This document shows, piece by piece, positions 1-11,164 of a DNA stretch of 64,000 nt. The position numbers were made by a program, and so were the translations under genes. The stretch is from Saxidomus purpurata (lineage: Eukaryota > Mollusca > Bivalvia > Venerida > Veneridae). Where the stretch lies: assembly GCA_022818135.1 (NCBI GenBank), contig JAFMSR010000008.1:29060899-29124898 (forward strand), given 5' to 3'. Position 1 is the first letter of the stretch. Every line of letters begins with the position of its first letter. The notes beneath the pieces were generated by a model. That model saw nothing but the letters and a program-made list of their open reading frames with translations. It did no database searches and was not told where the DNA came from.

Positions 1-1295
1 TTTGTAAAGGAGGGATGGAAGACAGCTGTTATAATTAGTCTCATTTCTATGTCAGTCTTTTTCTGGTGACAGAAATCAAAATTTCCATCTAAAAGTGAGG
101 TTTGATGTTTGTTAGAAAAACTAAAAATTGTATTACAATAACAACAAAAAAAAGCTTCAAAGAGCAATCTAATTTCAGAATCTCTTTTTTCAGTAGGTCA
201 ATGAGTTTCCAATTGCTATTGATTCTTGCAACCACCTATTGATTCTTGTAACTCTGACTGTCATATGCCTGTAAAACACATTAAAACAGAAGTGAACCAC
301 TCTGGTACTGCAATTAAAGGCAAGCAGGAACGTTCTCTGTGTATACTTATCTAAGAAATAGTGTTGGCCCAGGATGTAAAGATTTCTGAGGGAGAGGCAC
401 TACCAGCTACAAATTTTCATCAGTTGAAATTGGATGATTGATTTCTCGTAAAGCTATCTTTGTGTCTCATTTAACATATTTGCTGAACCGTGAACTTCCA
501 GATATATTTGGTCTAATCACTGCTCCTGTAGATCAATAGCTTTTGACAGCCAGTCTATATGTTTTAAATTGTTTTCTTCAGGGGCTGTCAAAGCATTGAT
601 TTTTTTCCACGATTTTCCTTTCAAAGTCAGTTTCTTAGCATGTTTTTATTTAATAAAAGACTGTATATGGATGTCTGAACACTTAAACATTTCCCAGTAA
701 TTAACCTTTTACTGGTGCAAATGTTTTGTTACCTTCTTTTGTGATACAGCAAAATATGTGTTTTTAAATAAGTCATCCTGATCATTCCTGAAGCGTATAT
801 ATATATTTATAACCGCTGCAAACAAGCATGAAGGAGGAGGCATCTTGCAGGTGGTCATGTGGTCAGTCTATTGCAATAAGTTTATACAGCATACTCCGCT
901 TTTCAAAGTTTTGCAGAGATTCCAAAGAGCTTCATACGTTTGATCACCATAAAGAATATCATGTTTGACATGTTTTGTAAGGATCTGTTTAGACGTTGAA
1001 GAGTAATGTGCCCTTATGTTGAATGTGTGTCCACTTTCATGTTTTTAATGAGATTTCAGTGAAACATCTTACACATGGTCACTGCAAAGAGATATGGTCA
1101 TGTTCTATTACATGCATTAATGTCAAGCAATTGGCTGTAATATTGACACTTCCACCTCTCTTTACATGGGATCAAGTGTGAGTTTAATGCTATATAAACT
1201 ACATATTGACCACATTTAATTAAGGTACTCTGCTAGTAGCAAGGTCTATCTGTTGTAAAGCACAATTCAGAACAAATTTTCACCTTTGTTTTCAG
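1..1295. other. Non-coding, probably intronic DNA
   Basis: AT-rich sequence with no ORF or splice-bounded exon that I can support. It precedes a good acceptor (TTTGTTTTCAG) at 1285-1295, so it is most simply the intron upstream of the exon at 1296. Nothing repetitive stands out here. Confidence 0.4.
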
Positions 1296-1402
1296 CAATG
1301 TATTTACAAGTGGTGTAGCTGACTCTGCAGAAGTTAGCAGCCTTCCACAGAGTGTACTGCAGCATCTTCCTCATACATCTTCCAACAATAGCAGAACTAA
1401 AG
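1296..1402 (+). CDS. Internal coding exon, unrecognised protein (exon a)
   Basis: A 107-nt segment lies between a strong pyrimidine-tract acceptor and an AAAG|GTAGAC donor. It is open in one frame (one leading base, 35 codons, one trailing base) reading NVFTSGVADSAEVSSLP... and ending ...SSNNSRTK, a Ser/Thr-rich stretch typical of a disordered region. The exit phase (1) fits the next proposed exon at 2247, which supplies two bases. I do not recognise the protein; the start of the gene must lie left of the window. No repeat overlaps it. RNA evidence would settle it; the reading is from splice signals and phase only. Confidence 0.55.
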
Positions 1403-1754
1403 GTAGACAAGTTTTATACTAGAATGTGATCAATCTTCCATCAGAGCTATAGAAGGATGAGTGTTTAAGAAAAGGCTATTCCATTGTATGTAGGTGGAAC
1501 CATCTGTCTGTGGCAGGTTCATAAGGTGTTCCTTCCATCACTATTTCTGTCACTTACAAAATATTGTTAATTAACTCTTAGAGAATTGCCAAATATTGGT
1601 TGTAAAGTCATAAATTGCACTATAGTATCTACTATCGCCTGACAAAGTCAGACGGAAATAGTTCATGTGTATTGATGCTTGTGTTCTCCCTTCATTCCAT
1701 CTGTGGTGGAATTTCAAATAACAATGCGCAATACTTCATAATCATTGATGAACG

Positions 1755-1960
1755 AAACACACCCAGACCCGATCTCTAGCTCCAGTGTCAAGGTCACACT
1801 CGAAGGTTAAAGGTCTAAAATGAAAACAAAATACAAATTGTTTGCCATATATCTAATTTTACATAACCAACATTGTAGACAAAATGATATAAGCAAGATA
1901 CAGGTCCTTTACTTCAAGGCCAAGTTAACACTCGGAGATTAAAGGTCACACATGAGAAAG
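1755..1960 (+). repeat. Diverged GTCAAGGTCACAC-type repeat, two units
   Basis: Two diverged units (around 1765-1825 and 1890-1955) share the pattern of a GTCAAGGTCACACT-like core followed by CGAAGGTTAAAGGTC. The same AAGGTCAAGGTCACACTT core forms the tandem units at 21.6-22.6 kb, so this is probably a decayed fragment of that family. Confidence 0.45.
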
Positions 1961-2246
1961 TCATACTTATCAAGGGATATCAATGATTCAATTCAATGAA
2001 ATTGTTAACATGACTGTGATACTGTTAAAAATCAGCAATATTAAGACTCACTGTGATAATAATTTGCTTCCAAGAAAAAGAGGATTTATTTCACAATATC
2101 CCATACTCTCAAAAAGGAGACTTGTGTCAAGGATATGATATAAATCAGCTATATCTGGTTCCAGTAAGGTATCAGGAAATATTTTCTCAAACGTCTTATG
2201 AATTTGAAGATACAATACTAAGTATATGTTTCTTATTTTCTTGCAG

Positions 2247-2284
2247 TTGGATGTTTTCCTGTTTGTAAGAATGGCTGCAGTAAG
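2247..2284 (+). CDS. Probable 38-nt Cys-rich microexon (exon b)
   Basis: A long pyrimidine tract (GTTTCTTATTTTCTTGCAG) ends at 2246 and is followed by 38 nt up to a GTGCTT donor. Taking the phase-1 exit of the exon at 1296, the joined codons read VGCFPVCKNGCSK with three cysteines and leave phase 0, exactly what the exon at 4946 needs. The three-exon phase match is the main support. The Cys spacing resembles, but does not establish, an EGF-like or zinc-binding segment. A microexon of this size could be a chance match. Confidence 0.4.
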
Positions 2285-2335
2285 GTGCTTGCAGTTTTAG
2301 TGGTAAGAGTTTTGTTTATTTATGTCAAAACAGAC

Positions 2336-2396
2336 CATGATAAATGGCAATACTTTCTACTCATTATAAATGGCAATACATTCTACTCATTATAAC
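2336..2396 (+). repeat. Short tandem duplication, about 26 bp x2
   Basis: The phrase ATAAATGGCAATAC(T/A)TTCTACTCATT occurs twice back to back. A simple local duplication in intronic sequence. Confidence 0.7.
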
Positions 2397-3934
2397 TTCT
2401 CAGTTTTGGCCAGTTTTGATTAGCTGATCAAGTTGTTTTCATCTTTTGACACTAAAGAAGATAACTTCTCAATAATCACTGCCATGATTAAGGTACTTGT
2501 TTACTTCATAAGTCAACCGCTGCTTACCACTTAATCCTGTACCATGTCCCCTGCAAAGCAGGGTAACTCGTAAGGGTCTTTCCTGGTGGCCTTTTTGTCC
2601 CTCTTTCTGTTGATTTATCTGCTTAATCTCAACACAATATCCTGTAATTTAAAAAACTGAAAACTTTAAACACACATAGACAGCAAAAAAAAAAAGAATC
2701 ACAGATTTTACCATTGCATGTAATTTATGAATCATCTCCCTTTGTGAGTTTGATTTGTCTGGACCATATCTTGAGACATGAATAGCAGACAGTAAGAGGA
2801 TATGCTTTGTGAAAGAATCATAAGTGTGTCCTTTGATAAATGACGCTTATTTCTTAATCACCATTATGGCAGGCCAACAATTTTCATATATAGAATAGCT
2901 AGTTATCAGGAGAAAGTACAGAGCATTGGAATGTAATATTTCCCTGTCTGCTTAATATCTTGGTCACTTATATAGATAGAATAGATAGATAGATATATAA
3001 AGATTTTTGACAGGTCTGTTAGCTGGTGACTCTTTGGAACACTCTTGAAATAGAAAGTTGGCAGATTGTTTTGCAGAAAAAGTTGTTTAATTCTGGATTG
3101 TCTGAGAGGAATAGTTGTTAGGTAAACTGCCAGCTGGTGATATAGCTCCAGTTGAACTGAAAAAAGGGCAAAAAAGCAAACTTGGAAAATTATTCCAAGA
3201 CACTTGATGCCAGTTTTCTTATACCTCAGAGTATTGGCATACAAAAGTTCACATGTCTGGTTGATACTGCATTATGTTACGTAGACATACTTGTAAAAGA
3301 TGACAACCCTTGGGCATTTAAACCAGTGGTCTTTTTTTGCGTTGCCTTGATAATATCACATTATATGGTGATATAAACATTTTGCGAGTAAAACGAATAT
3401 CAAATCAGCTGCGGCATTTTGAAATTAGCTGTATCCAGGAACGTGCCTGATATTAAGATAATACAATTTCTCATCCAAATTACTATTGACCTTTGTCAAA
3501 ATGACAGTAATTGAGCTATTTCTTTGCAAAGAAAGCTGGTACAAGTGCCTGCTTGTGGACCTTATAGCCTGTATTGTATTGAAAATTTTCAGACAGCATT
3601 GATCAAGGAATGAAATTAATTCTAACGAAATTATTGTATTGTCTCCGACCTAGAGCAGACTTCTCCAGGGATGTTTTTTTATGCATAGAAAGTTTTACAG
3701 AAGTATGGCATATATGTTTAGTATGCATGAATTGATATATATTGCTTCAAGTCTGACAAATATTCTCACTCTTGTAGTTCTACTCAGTGTAGTTTTTGAC
3801 AGGGACTTGACTTGTGTCAAGTAGGTCAAAAGAACTGTTAGATTGCAATCATGTGTGCTCCTTTCTATATTTCAATGTGAACCCAACATCATTCCTAAAT
3901 AATTTTAACTGCACTATTGTGATCACCTGTCCAC

Positions 3935-4750
3935 ACTTTACCTTGTGTATGCAATAGAGGCTGCATTTTTCACTGGATCTTCATGAAACTTGGTCAGAAT
4001 GACTACATTGATAAAATCTAGGTAGAGTTTGAACATGGGTTATCTGGGCTCCAGATCTAGGTCACAGGGTCAAATCAATGAAAAAACTTGAGTATGCAAT
4101 AGAGGTTGCATTTTTCATTGTATTTTTATGAAACTTGATCCGAATGATTGCCTTGATAACATCTAGGTCAAGTACGAATATGGATCATCAAGGGTCAAAA
4201 ACTAGGTCACTGGATAAAATCATAGAAAAACTTTGTGTATGCAGTAGAGGTTGCATTTTTCATTGTATTTTCATGGGTCAAAAACTAGGTCACCCGGTCA
4301 AATCATAGAAAGAACTTGTGTATACAATAGAGGTTGCATTTTTCATTGTATTTTCATGAAACTTTGTCAGAATGACTATCTTGATGAAATCTAAATCGAT
4401 GTTGAACATGTGTCATCTAGGGTCAAAAACAAGGTCACAGGTAAGATCATAGAAAATCCTTGTGTATGCTATAGAGGTTGCATTTTTCATTGGACCTTTA
4501 TGAAACTTAGACAAAAGAATTGCCTTGATGAAATATTGGTCAAGTTTTGACATGGGTCATCAAGGATCAAAAACTAGGTCACGGGATCAAATTATAGAAA
4601 AACCTTGTGTATGCATTTGAGGTTGCATTTTTCATTGGATTTTCATAAAACTCGGTCAGTATGATTGCCTTGATGAAAACTAGGTCCAGTTGGAACATGG
4701 GTCATCTAGGGTCAGAAACTAGGTCATTGGGTCAAATCATAGATAAATCG
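3935..4750 (+). repeat. Tandem repeat array, about 144-bp unit, six copies
   Basis: The phrase CTTGTGTATGCAATAGAGGT followed by TGCATTTTTCATTG recurs near 3941, 4086, 4231, 4315, 4458 and 4603, i.e. at about 144-bp spacing except one shortened unit of about 83 bp. Each unit also carries a GTCA(T/A)CTAGGGTCAAAAACTAGGTCAC segment. The array sits in the intron before the exon at 4946. It resembles mollusc interspersed tandem repeats; no ORF is conserved across units. Confidence 0.85.
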
Positions 4751-4945
4751 TTTTGTAAGATGTAGAACTTTAATCCTTTGTTTGCACAAAATTAATGTTT
4801 TCTGTTGCATCGTTAAATAAAAGAATAACAGCCATACTACGGTCAAAGTTATACTTTAAAATGAAAGATACAGTCTTTTTTACTTGATACTGTGGTACTG
4901 TACTTCAAATTGCTGAAGTTGACTTACACAGTGTTATTTTTGCAG

Positions 4946-5005
4946 GTTGTTGCTGGTAAGATAGATAGCAGTACTACAGGCAGTCTTCCTCTAGTCATAC
5001 AACAG
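4946..5005 (+). CDS. Internal coding exon, unrecognised protein (exon c)
   Basis: Sixty nucleotides bounded by GTTATTTTTGCAG and ACAG|GTATGT, both strong sites, encode VVAGKIDSSTTGSLPLVIQQ in phase 0-0. It joins in frame to the proposed 38-nt exon at 2247. The composition (Ser/Thr/Gly, then a hydrophobic-Gln tail) does not identify a family. The next exon is uncertain; candidates in phase 0 lie at 12393, 12677 and 16733. Confidence 0.6.
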
Positions 5006-6258
5006 GTATGTTAGTAACCAGCTTCTGTCTCCGTAGCGATGTTAACTAAATATTCTGGCATAGTTTTCTCTCCAAGATTGCATCAAAGTGATTGAAAATC
5101 TATATAATAATTGACATTAATAACAATATCAGCATTCCGCCTTGTATATTTTAGAAAGTCCAAGGAAGTATAAATGTAAATGTGTGTATATTTTTGTATC
5201 AGCATTGTTTCATATACATCTTACTGTCAGTAATAGAAAGCAGAATGTTCGTCATTTCTGAAAATATTTTCTGTGATGGTCTTTTAGCTTTTAGTCTTTG
5301 AGCCATAGCTTGTGAGTTAGGTATTAGCCTGGGTGGTTTGTCTAGCATTTTACAGTTCTTCTGTCATCAATTGTAGTTGATCGTTAACGAGGTATCTTGC
5401 AACTACAGTAACATAGCATGTGACAATAGTACAGCTTGCTCAATTGAGGGACTTAGTCCTGAAGATTGAAATAAGTTGTCTGAAGCAGAATGTTTAAGTA
5501 AATTTATATGCATGTTGGGTATAGTGTTACATCTATATAATAATATATGCTATTTTCAAGTTTTTACAGTGACCAGTGTCAAATCTCTGGTCATTGATTG
5601 GTTGGATTAGAAATTTGTATCAAAACTGACCAATCAGAATATCAATGGTTCTATAATATTGGGTCCACTTCGTCATTGGCAGTATTCCTGTGCTGTCCTG
5701 TTCTCATACAAAGTGTCAAATATGCATGAAACATTGGATTTTAGTCTTGGATATGAATAGAAAGGATTGCAATGTTTCGTCTATTCAAAGACGAAAAGCC
5801 TAATTTCCTGTCTTTATGCATTTCTTAAGCTTCTCAGTTTTGAATTCATGAATAATGAGTAGAGTCAGACTTTTGTGTGACAGGATTAACATAGTGAGTA
5901 AATTTCCTAAGAAGTTGTATAGAGGCCAGCATCAAGTTGCAACCTTCAGCAGTAAAGAATTAATTTATTATACAATATCTATAAACAAGGTTTATTGATG
6001 CCTTATTACCCCTTGTGTTGTGATTTAGTATTTAATCAAGATTGAAGCAATGTCTCTATTTCTGGCAATTTTCTAATGGAATTACTGGCTTTTATTGGCG
6101 AGAGAGTGAAGTATTTTATTTTTATTGTTGCCATGCAGTGTAGAAGCATTGTAGTTTTACATGAATCCAGTGGGTTGCTGTAGCTTTGTGTTTTCCAGCA
6201 AAATTCTGATGCAGTTCATTTTTTTTTGTTAGAGCTTCTGTCTAAATACAATGCTTGG
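5006..6258. other. Non-coding, probably intronic DNA
   Basis: AT-rich DNA after the exon at 4946. I see no exon, tandem array or clear transposon end. A weak inverted pair (TTGATTGGTTGG near 5594 and GACCAATCAGAA near 5628) is the only structure noticed. Confidence 0.3.
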
Positions 6259-6298
6259 GGCCATCCTTAAAAAATTGTTTGTTTGCCCTAACGCGACC
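6259..6298 (+). repeat. Left arm of a 40-bp inverted repeat
   Basis: GGCCATCCTTAAAAAATTGT and the following 20 bases (TTGTTTGCCCTAACGCGACC end) recur, inverted and exact, at 9333-9372. The pair may bound one 3.1-kb element or be two opposed copies of one repeat; no flanking target-site duplication is visible. Confidence 0.75.
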
Positions 6299-6481
6299 GA
6301 CTGATGAAAATCCTCCCGACTGACTTTTTTTTTGGGATCTGAAAGCCAAAAAAAATTTTTTCTGCCGTCGAGAAAAACCGTTCCGTTTTTTGTCATTTTC
6401 CATCTTTCCGGTATTTCTTTTCTGTAGTTCTTTCGTAAGTAATACCAATCAGTTATCCTCGACTATGCTTGACAGAACGTG

Positions 6482-7845
6482 CAGGGGTGTGGAAATCCTT
6501 TATTTTTTCACTTTTCCGCGGACGAGTGAGATGTAAAAATTCACACTTGTCCGAGGTCAAAATTCACCTGTCCAGATTTCAACATTAAAACCAAATTATG
6601 TGAAACAAACAAGGACCAGGTTAAGATTTTTATTATATATGCTAATCAGTACATGTCTAGAGGATTCTGCAAAGCTCGGACTTCCGAGTGAGCTTGGGAG
6701 TGCCTGAAGTGACTTGGAGTACGGAGAAATATTACGGCACTTTGCGGGAGTGTATTTGCGACACTCCGAGTGGTTTTACACGTAAATTAACGGGTTTACG
6801 GGAAATAATTCAGATTTATTATATTCAGTAGAAATGTGTCCACACTGTTGTATGCATATTAATTCAAAAAGATTTGGCGACCGACGTACATTTTGTAAAG
6901 CGTGTTCAATATATTTTATCACCAAAAATAAAACTTACTCATAACATTATTTATTCCAAACTATTATTTTTATAATCCAAAATTATCAGACTATAGTCTA
7001 GAGCTACTTTTACATGTCTCGAACTGTCAAATATCTCGGTCTTTTTGATGCCACGTGCTTCTCGAAGATCAAAGAAAACTCACATGTACAATATAGCGTC
7101 GGCGATTGTTTTTTGATCTCGTGACACCTGCAGCTTTATCTTTTATGATGGAGGAGGTTGCAGTTAAAATAATTTATTCGGCAAATGTTATTCATTAAAA
7201 TAAATATTACTGGAAAAACGTTGACTTTGACAGTTGCTGAAACAATAAATGACAAAAACACGAACACGCTGGAACGCCGCGTTTTGTTTTATAAAGAACA
7301 GTTGAAGAACAGTGTTAATTGATAAATATTTGTTTGCATTCACAAATTGACAAACATTACTCAGTCAGTGGTGTCACATAGCTTGGATTTGCAAACAGTT
7401 TTGCGTCACCCTTTACGACAGGCCACATTTTCCACACCTACCGCTGGTGACAAATGCTAAGGGACCAATTACAGCTTACTTTAAATGGAAATATATATTG
7501 TAAGTCAACATAAAGGTGATAAATAGTTTAGATTCTGATAAGAAATAACTCAATTCTTTTTGAAACAATAAAAAACATAACGCCGTGATAGTATACAGTA
7601 GCGGCGATTCTCAACGAAAATACGTCTGATTCGAACTTTGTAATTCAATGGATTTTGATTCAACAGGTCGCCTTTACAGGTGTATTAATGTTGGTTTTCA
7701 TAAAACTGCAAACAAATCGGGCGGTTCCTGGCTGGATTACTTGGGACTGTCTTACATTATTCATTTCATTTTTCTCGAATTTTGACTTGTCCGCGGACAA
7801 GTTGGGCAGAAAAACCCGTGTCGGACTAGGAATTCCGCACCCCTG
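6482..7845. mobile_element. DNA transposon, CAGGGGTG termini, 5-bp TSD ACGTG
   Basis: The element starts CAGGGGTGTGGAA and ends TTCCGCACCCCTG, and is flanked by perfect direct repeats ACGTG at 6477-6481 and 7846-7850. The terminal arms share GTCCGCGGAC-containing segments in inverted orientation (around 6515-6530 and 7788-7805). At 1,364 bp with no transposase-like ORF it is non-autonomous. CAGGG-type termini are known in hAT elements, and hAT groups with 5-bp TSDs have been described, so a hAT5-like origin is inferred. It lies inside the 6259/9372 inverted-repeat pair, so it was inserted after that structure formed. Confidence 0.7.
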
Positions 7846-8392
7846 ACGTGTACGCTGAAGCTCACTCCGCAGGGAAATCGTACCAATAATCGTGTCAGAA
7901 ATCTGACACGCTCGCATTTCAGTATTTCATAAGAAATGAATGAAAAGAATAAATAATTTTATTAATAAGACTATAATCTTTTAATTTGCCAAATTTGAAC
8001 ATCAAATTGTATCTATTTAGCGTAAAGCAAAACGAAAGTTTCGAGCAGGTCAGAATTTTCACACATTGGTAGCCATCTTGACGATTTGACAATTATCACG
8101 TGGCCACGAACCTTTGGAAAAGGATATCTTCGGGGATTCCGATTGCGGTCAGGATCAGGGAAAGTTTATTTATTTACATGACCACGTGCGTTTTGGCGCG
8201 AACACTTTCAGGTTATGTACCGCGTCGAAAATAAAGTAATTTTGTTTTCAAATTAAAAAACATAGTGGTAAATGCTATTTTATATTTACACTCGTCCTTT
8301 ATATCATCTAAACACTAATCAAAAGGAAATATCAAGCATTCTGAACTACATGAAAAATAAGTGCGATTGCGTCATACGAAAGTCCGTTGTAA

Positions 8393-8416
8393 CAGGGTCC
8401 GTATATACGGACCCTG
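8393..8416. repeat. Perfect 24-bp palindrome
   Basis: CAGGGTCCGTAT is followed directly by its reverse complement ATACGGACCCTG, giving a perfect cruciform-capable palindrome with no spacer in otherwise AT-rich DNA. Confidence 0.8.
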
Positions 8417-9332
8417 GTTGTAAATGAAAGCAAAATGATTCATTTTTGAAAAATCGATGTTTTTGTAGTCAACATTGGTTGTAGAACATCGTAATTGGTT
8501 TGAAAATATGAATTAATAAATATATGACCTAAACATGACCATATTTCCCTACTCAACGTACATTAGATGAAAATTTGCATGCTCTGTTATTCTGGTAAGG
8601 ATTTGTAGTAGTGCTGATCCAAAACTCTAAAGCTGCACCTGACGAAAAACAAAGTATCAAAATAGCGGCATTTAGAGTTTTGGAAGCCAGAACTAAATGT
8701 TAAACCTGGCAATGTCAGACGAAAAAATTCCACTCAATTTGATATTATCTGAACATTTTGTAAGTTCTCGCATAATCAAATTAAATTTTTACAGTGGTAC
8801 AAATTAATTTTCATATGTTGAAGTTCAAATTTTATAGATTTTTTATGTGAACCTGTTCCTAACCGGGCCACAGGTCCAAATACAAGGCTCACTCGGACAC
8901 AGAGTTGCTTGACATTCTATAGCTTAATAACTTCTTCAAATTTACGGTTTGAATGATTTTACAACACTATTAAAGCACTTCTGGAATGAGCCTTGTTAAG
9001 CACTTTGGGAGCCTGGCTTATGGCTAAAATGATAATGTGCAAACCACCACCCATGCAGATATGTTACAAAGCAGGTTAATAGCATTCTACAGTGGGGTGC
9101 TAATAGCCAATAGGTACATACAACAGAAGAAATAGAGAAATATTAAGACAAGAAAGGTGCAAATATTAAGTGTACAATATGTCAGCTATTAATCTAAGAT
9201 ACAACATACATGTCAATGTATGTACCGAGTTAATACCGAGTTAATACAACATCTATAAAACATCTGACAATCCAAAAAAAAAAAATTGAAAAAAAAAAAA
9301 GACCTACCTACCTACCCACTGAAAAAATTCTG

Positions 9333-9372
9333 GGTCGCGTTAGGGCAAACAAACAATTTTTTAAGGATGGCC
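9333..9372 (-). repeat. Right arm of the 40-bp inverted repeat
   Basis: Exact reverse complement of 6259-6298. It is preceded by CTACCTACCTACCC and CTGAAAAAATTCTGGG, which resemble the CCTACCTAGAATTTTTGGGA phrases inside the element at 35575-35993, so these copies belong to a wider repeat family. Confidence 0.75.
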
Positions 9373-9605
9373 TGGTCTAGAAAAAAATAGTTCCAACATT
9401 GTGTAGGGAATTGATCTCTTGTGTGGATGTAATTTCAGGATAACTAAACTGAGAGAATTGGAAAGCCTTTTAATTGTTTTTCTGTTGAATGGGTGATTGA
9501 AAATATGGAAACACGTGATTTGTAAAAGTAATGAAAACTTTAAATGATTATTTACAAGATGATGGGAGAACAACCATACTCAGTTTTGAAGCCACCCAAA
9601 AGCAT

Positions 9606-9873
9606 CTTTGTGTCCGCTTCAGTGGTCGAGTGGTTAGAGTTGCTGACTTGAAACCGCTGTAGCCTCTCATAGATTGAAGGTCATTGGTTCGAGCACTGCT
9701 ACTGGCTATATCTCTTTATAAATGTAAGAAAGTTGGTATTTTCTTAAGGAGGACATTGGTCTCATACTGTTTCTTCCCACAAACGCTGGTTAGGTTAGCT
9801 GCTCCACTGTTTAAAATGACCGAAATGCAGTTTACACGACGTTAAACTGGTACAGCAACATACAACAACAAAC
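9606..9873 (+). mobile_element. tRNA-derived SINE
   Basis: A tRNA-like head carries an A box (AGTGGTCGAGTGGTTAGAGT at 9621-9640) and a B box (GGTTCGAGC at 9686) about 55 bp later, the spacing of an RNA polymerase III promoter. The body contains TTTCTTCCCACAAACGCTGG, and the tail GACGTTAAACTGG is followed by a CAACA-rich 3' end. This layout matches tRNA SINEs of bivalves (RUDI-like is possible but not established). Confidence 0.75.
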
Positions 9874-11164
9874 TTCTAAGTGACTAAAATTAGCAGAAAG
9901 TTTAGTTCTCATCAAATCAAAACAATTTAAGATTGTTTATTGTTAGGGGGCATTAGTACAAAGTGTACGAGTTGTAAAATCGTTTTGCAGTCGTAGTTGC
10001 AAAATCAATTTAAGTTTGCTAACAGGGGGATACAACCATTGTAACTGTTGGGAGTATTTAATGTAATATAATGACCTGTTCAGTAATTAAAGAATAGTGA
10101 TTGAAATGCTTCAATATTTGTGTTGTCTTGCTGAAAAAAATCTTACAAATATAAAGAAAGAAAATTGATTGTAATAAGCACAGCACCAATGTAGCAGTTA
10201 AAGCAGCCTCTTGGAACTGTATTATGCTCAAGTCTAGCCACTGTATTACTTATTAACACTTCCTATTGAAGAGAATGTTTTTGAGTTTGTATACACTTGA
10301 GATTATCCTGTTTTCCTTAGTACAGTGTGCTTAATTAAATGAGCCTTTTTTTCTCTTGATCGATGCACACAACTTGTTTATGTTTTAAATCTGAAATGAA
10401 CAATATGACAGAAAAATAGATTTGTTTTGTTCAGAATATCGAGCGAGATTTCCAGGAGAGATTTCACATCGTATTTATTTTAGATGCTCTAAAATTTGCC
10501 ACTGTCTGAGGAAGGTAGAGTAATCCCTTATTTCGAGAAATGTTGCCCAATATTCCTGTCTTGCAGTTATGATTAGGCAAATAACATTAATAAAACTAGT
10601 TATGTTTGTTATCAGAATTTTACATGACATTTAATCAATGGAAGATTGATGAGACAGGCGTCTTCTTTAGGAAATTGAAGATGAGGGTTACGTGGGTCAT
10701 GTCTGTGTTTTTCATCAAAAGGATTCCAATTAGAAAAAAAGCACTAGATGTGCTCTCTGTCCAACCGGTAAAGTATAGGCATTCATTTCAGGCAATTTGT
10801 ACACTTGAAGGCCAAAAAGTGGAAACAAAATTTGGCATAGTACACTGCATAATATTTGAATGCAAAAGTTCAAAGAATGTGTGCAATGATCAGCAATATG
10901 TTCAGGATTGAATATTTCTTTCTCAGTAAATGATAGTTTAATGGTCAAGTTACCTGACTTTTATGATAGGCACAGCTGTGCAGAATCCTGTTACGGTTAT
11001 GTTTGCTTGTGATTTAAGTAATTACTAATGTTGACATTTCTGAGGTAATTGGTTTGTACCTGAAATGTTTTTGTGCAAGGTAACACAGTAAACGACACTT
11101 GCCAACTGTCTGTAGCTGTATTACTGAGGAAAATCAGATAAAAAACATGGCATTTTTACTGTAG

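Noticed and set aside
3935..4750. CRISPR-like array
   Set aside because: Units of about 144 bp are contiguous with no spacer structure, in eukaryotic DNA.
9621..9700. Could be a functional tRNA gene
   Set aside because: Has A and B boxes but no acceptor-stem pairing; continues into a SINE body. The same applies to 27354, 28825 and 32697.
10491..10520. Possible microexon CSKICHCLRK after TTATTTTAG
   Set aside because: Required phase conflicts with the preceding exon at 4946, where it would give an immediate stop.
10606..10911. 101-codon plus-strand ORF
   Set aside because: No ATG at the start of the open frame, no recognisable domain, no splice context; length is possible by chance in 64 kb.
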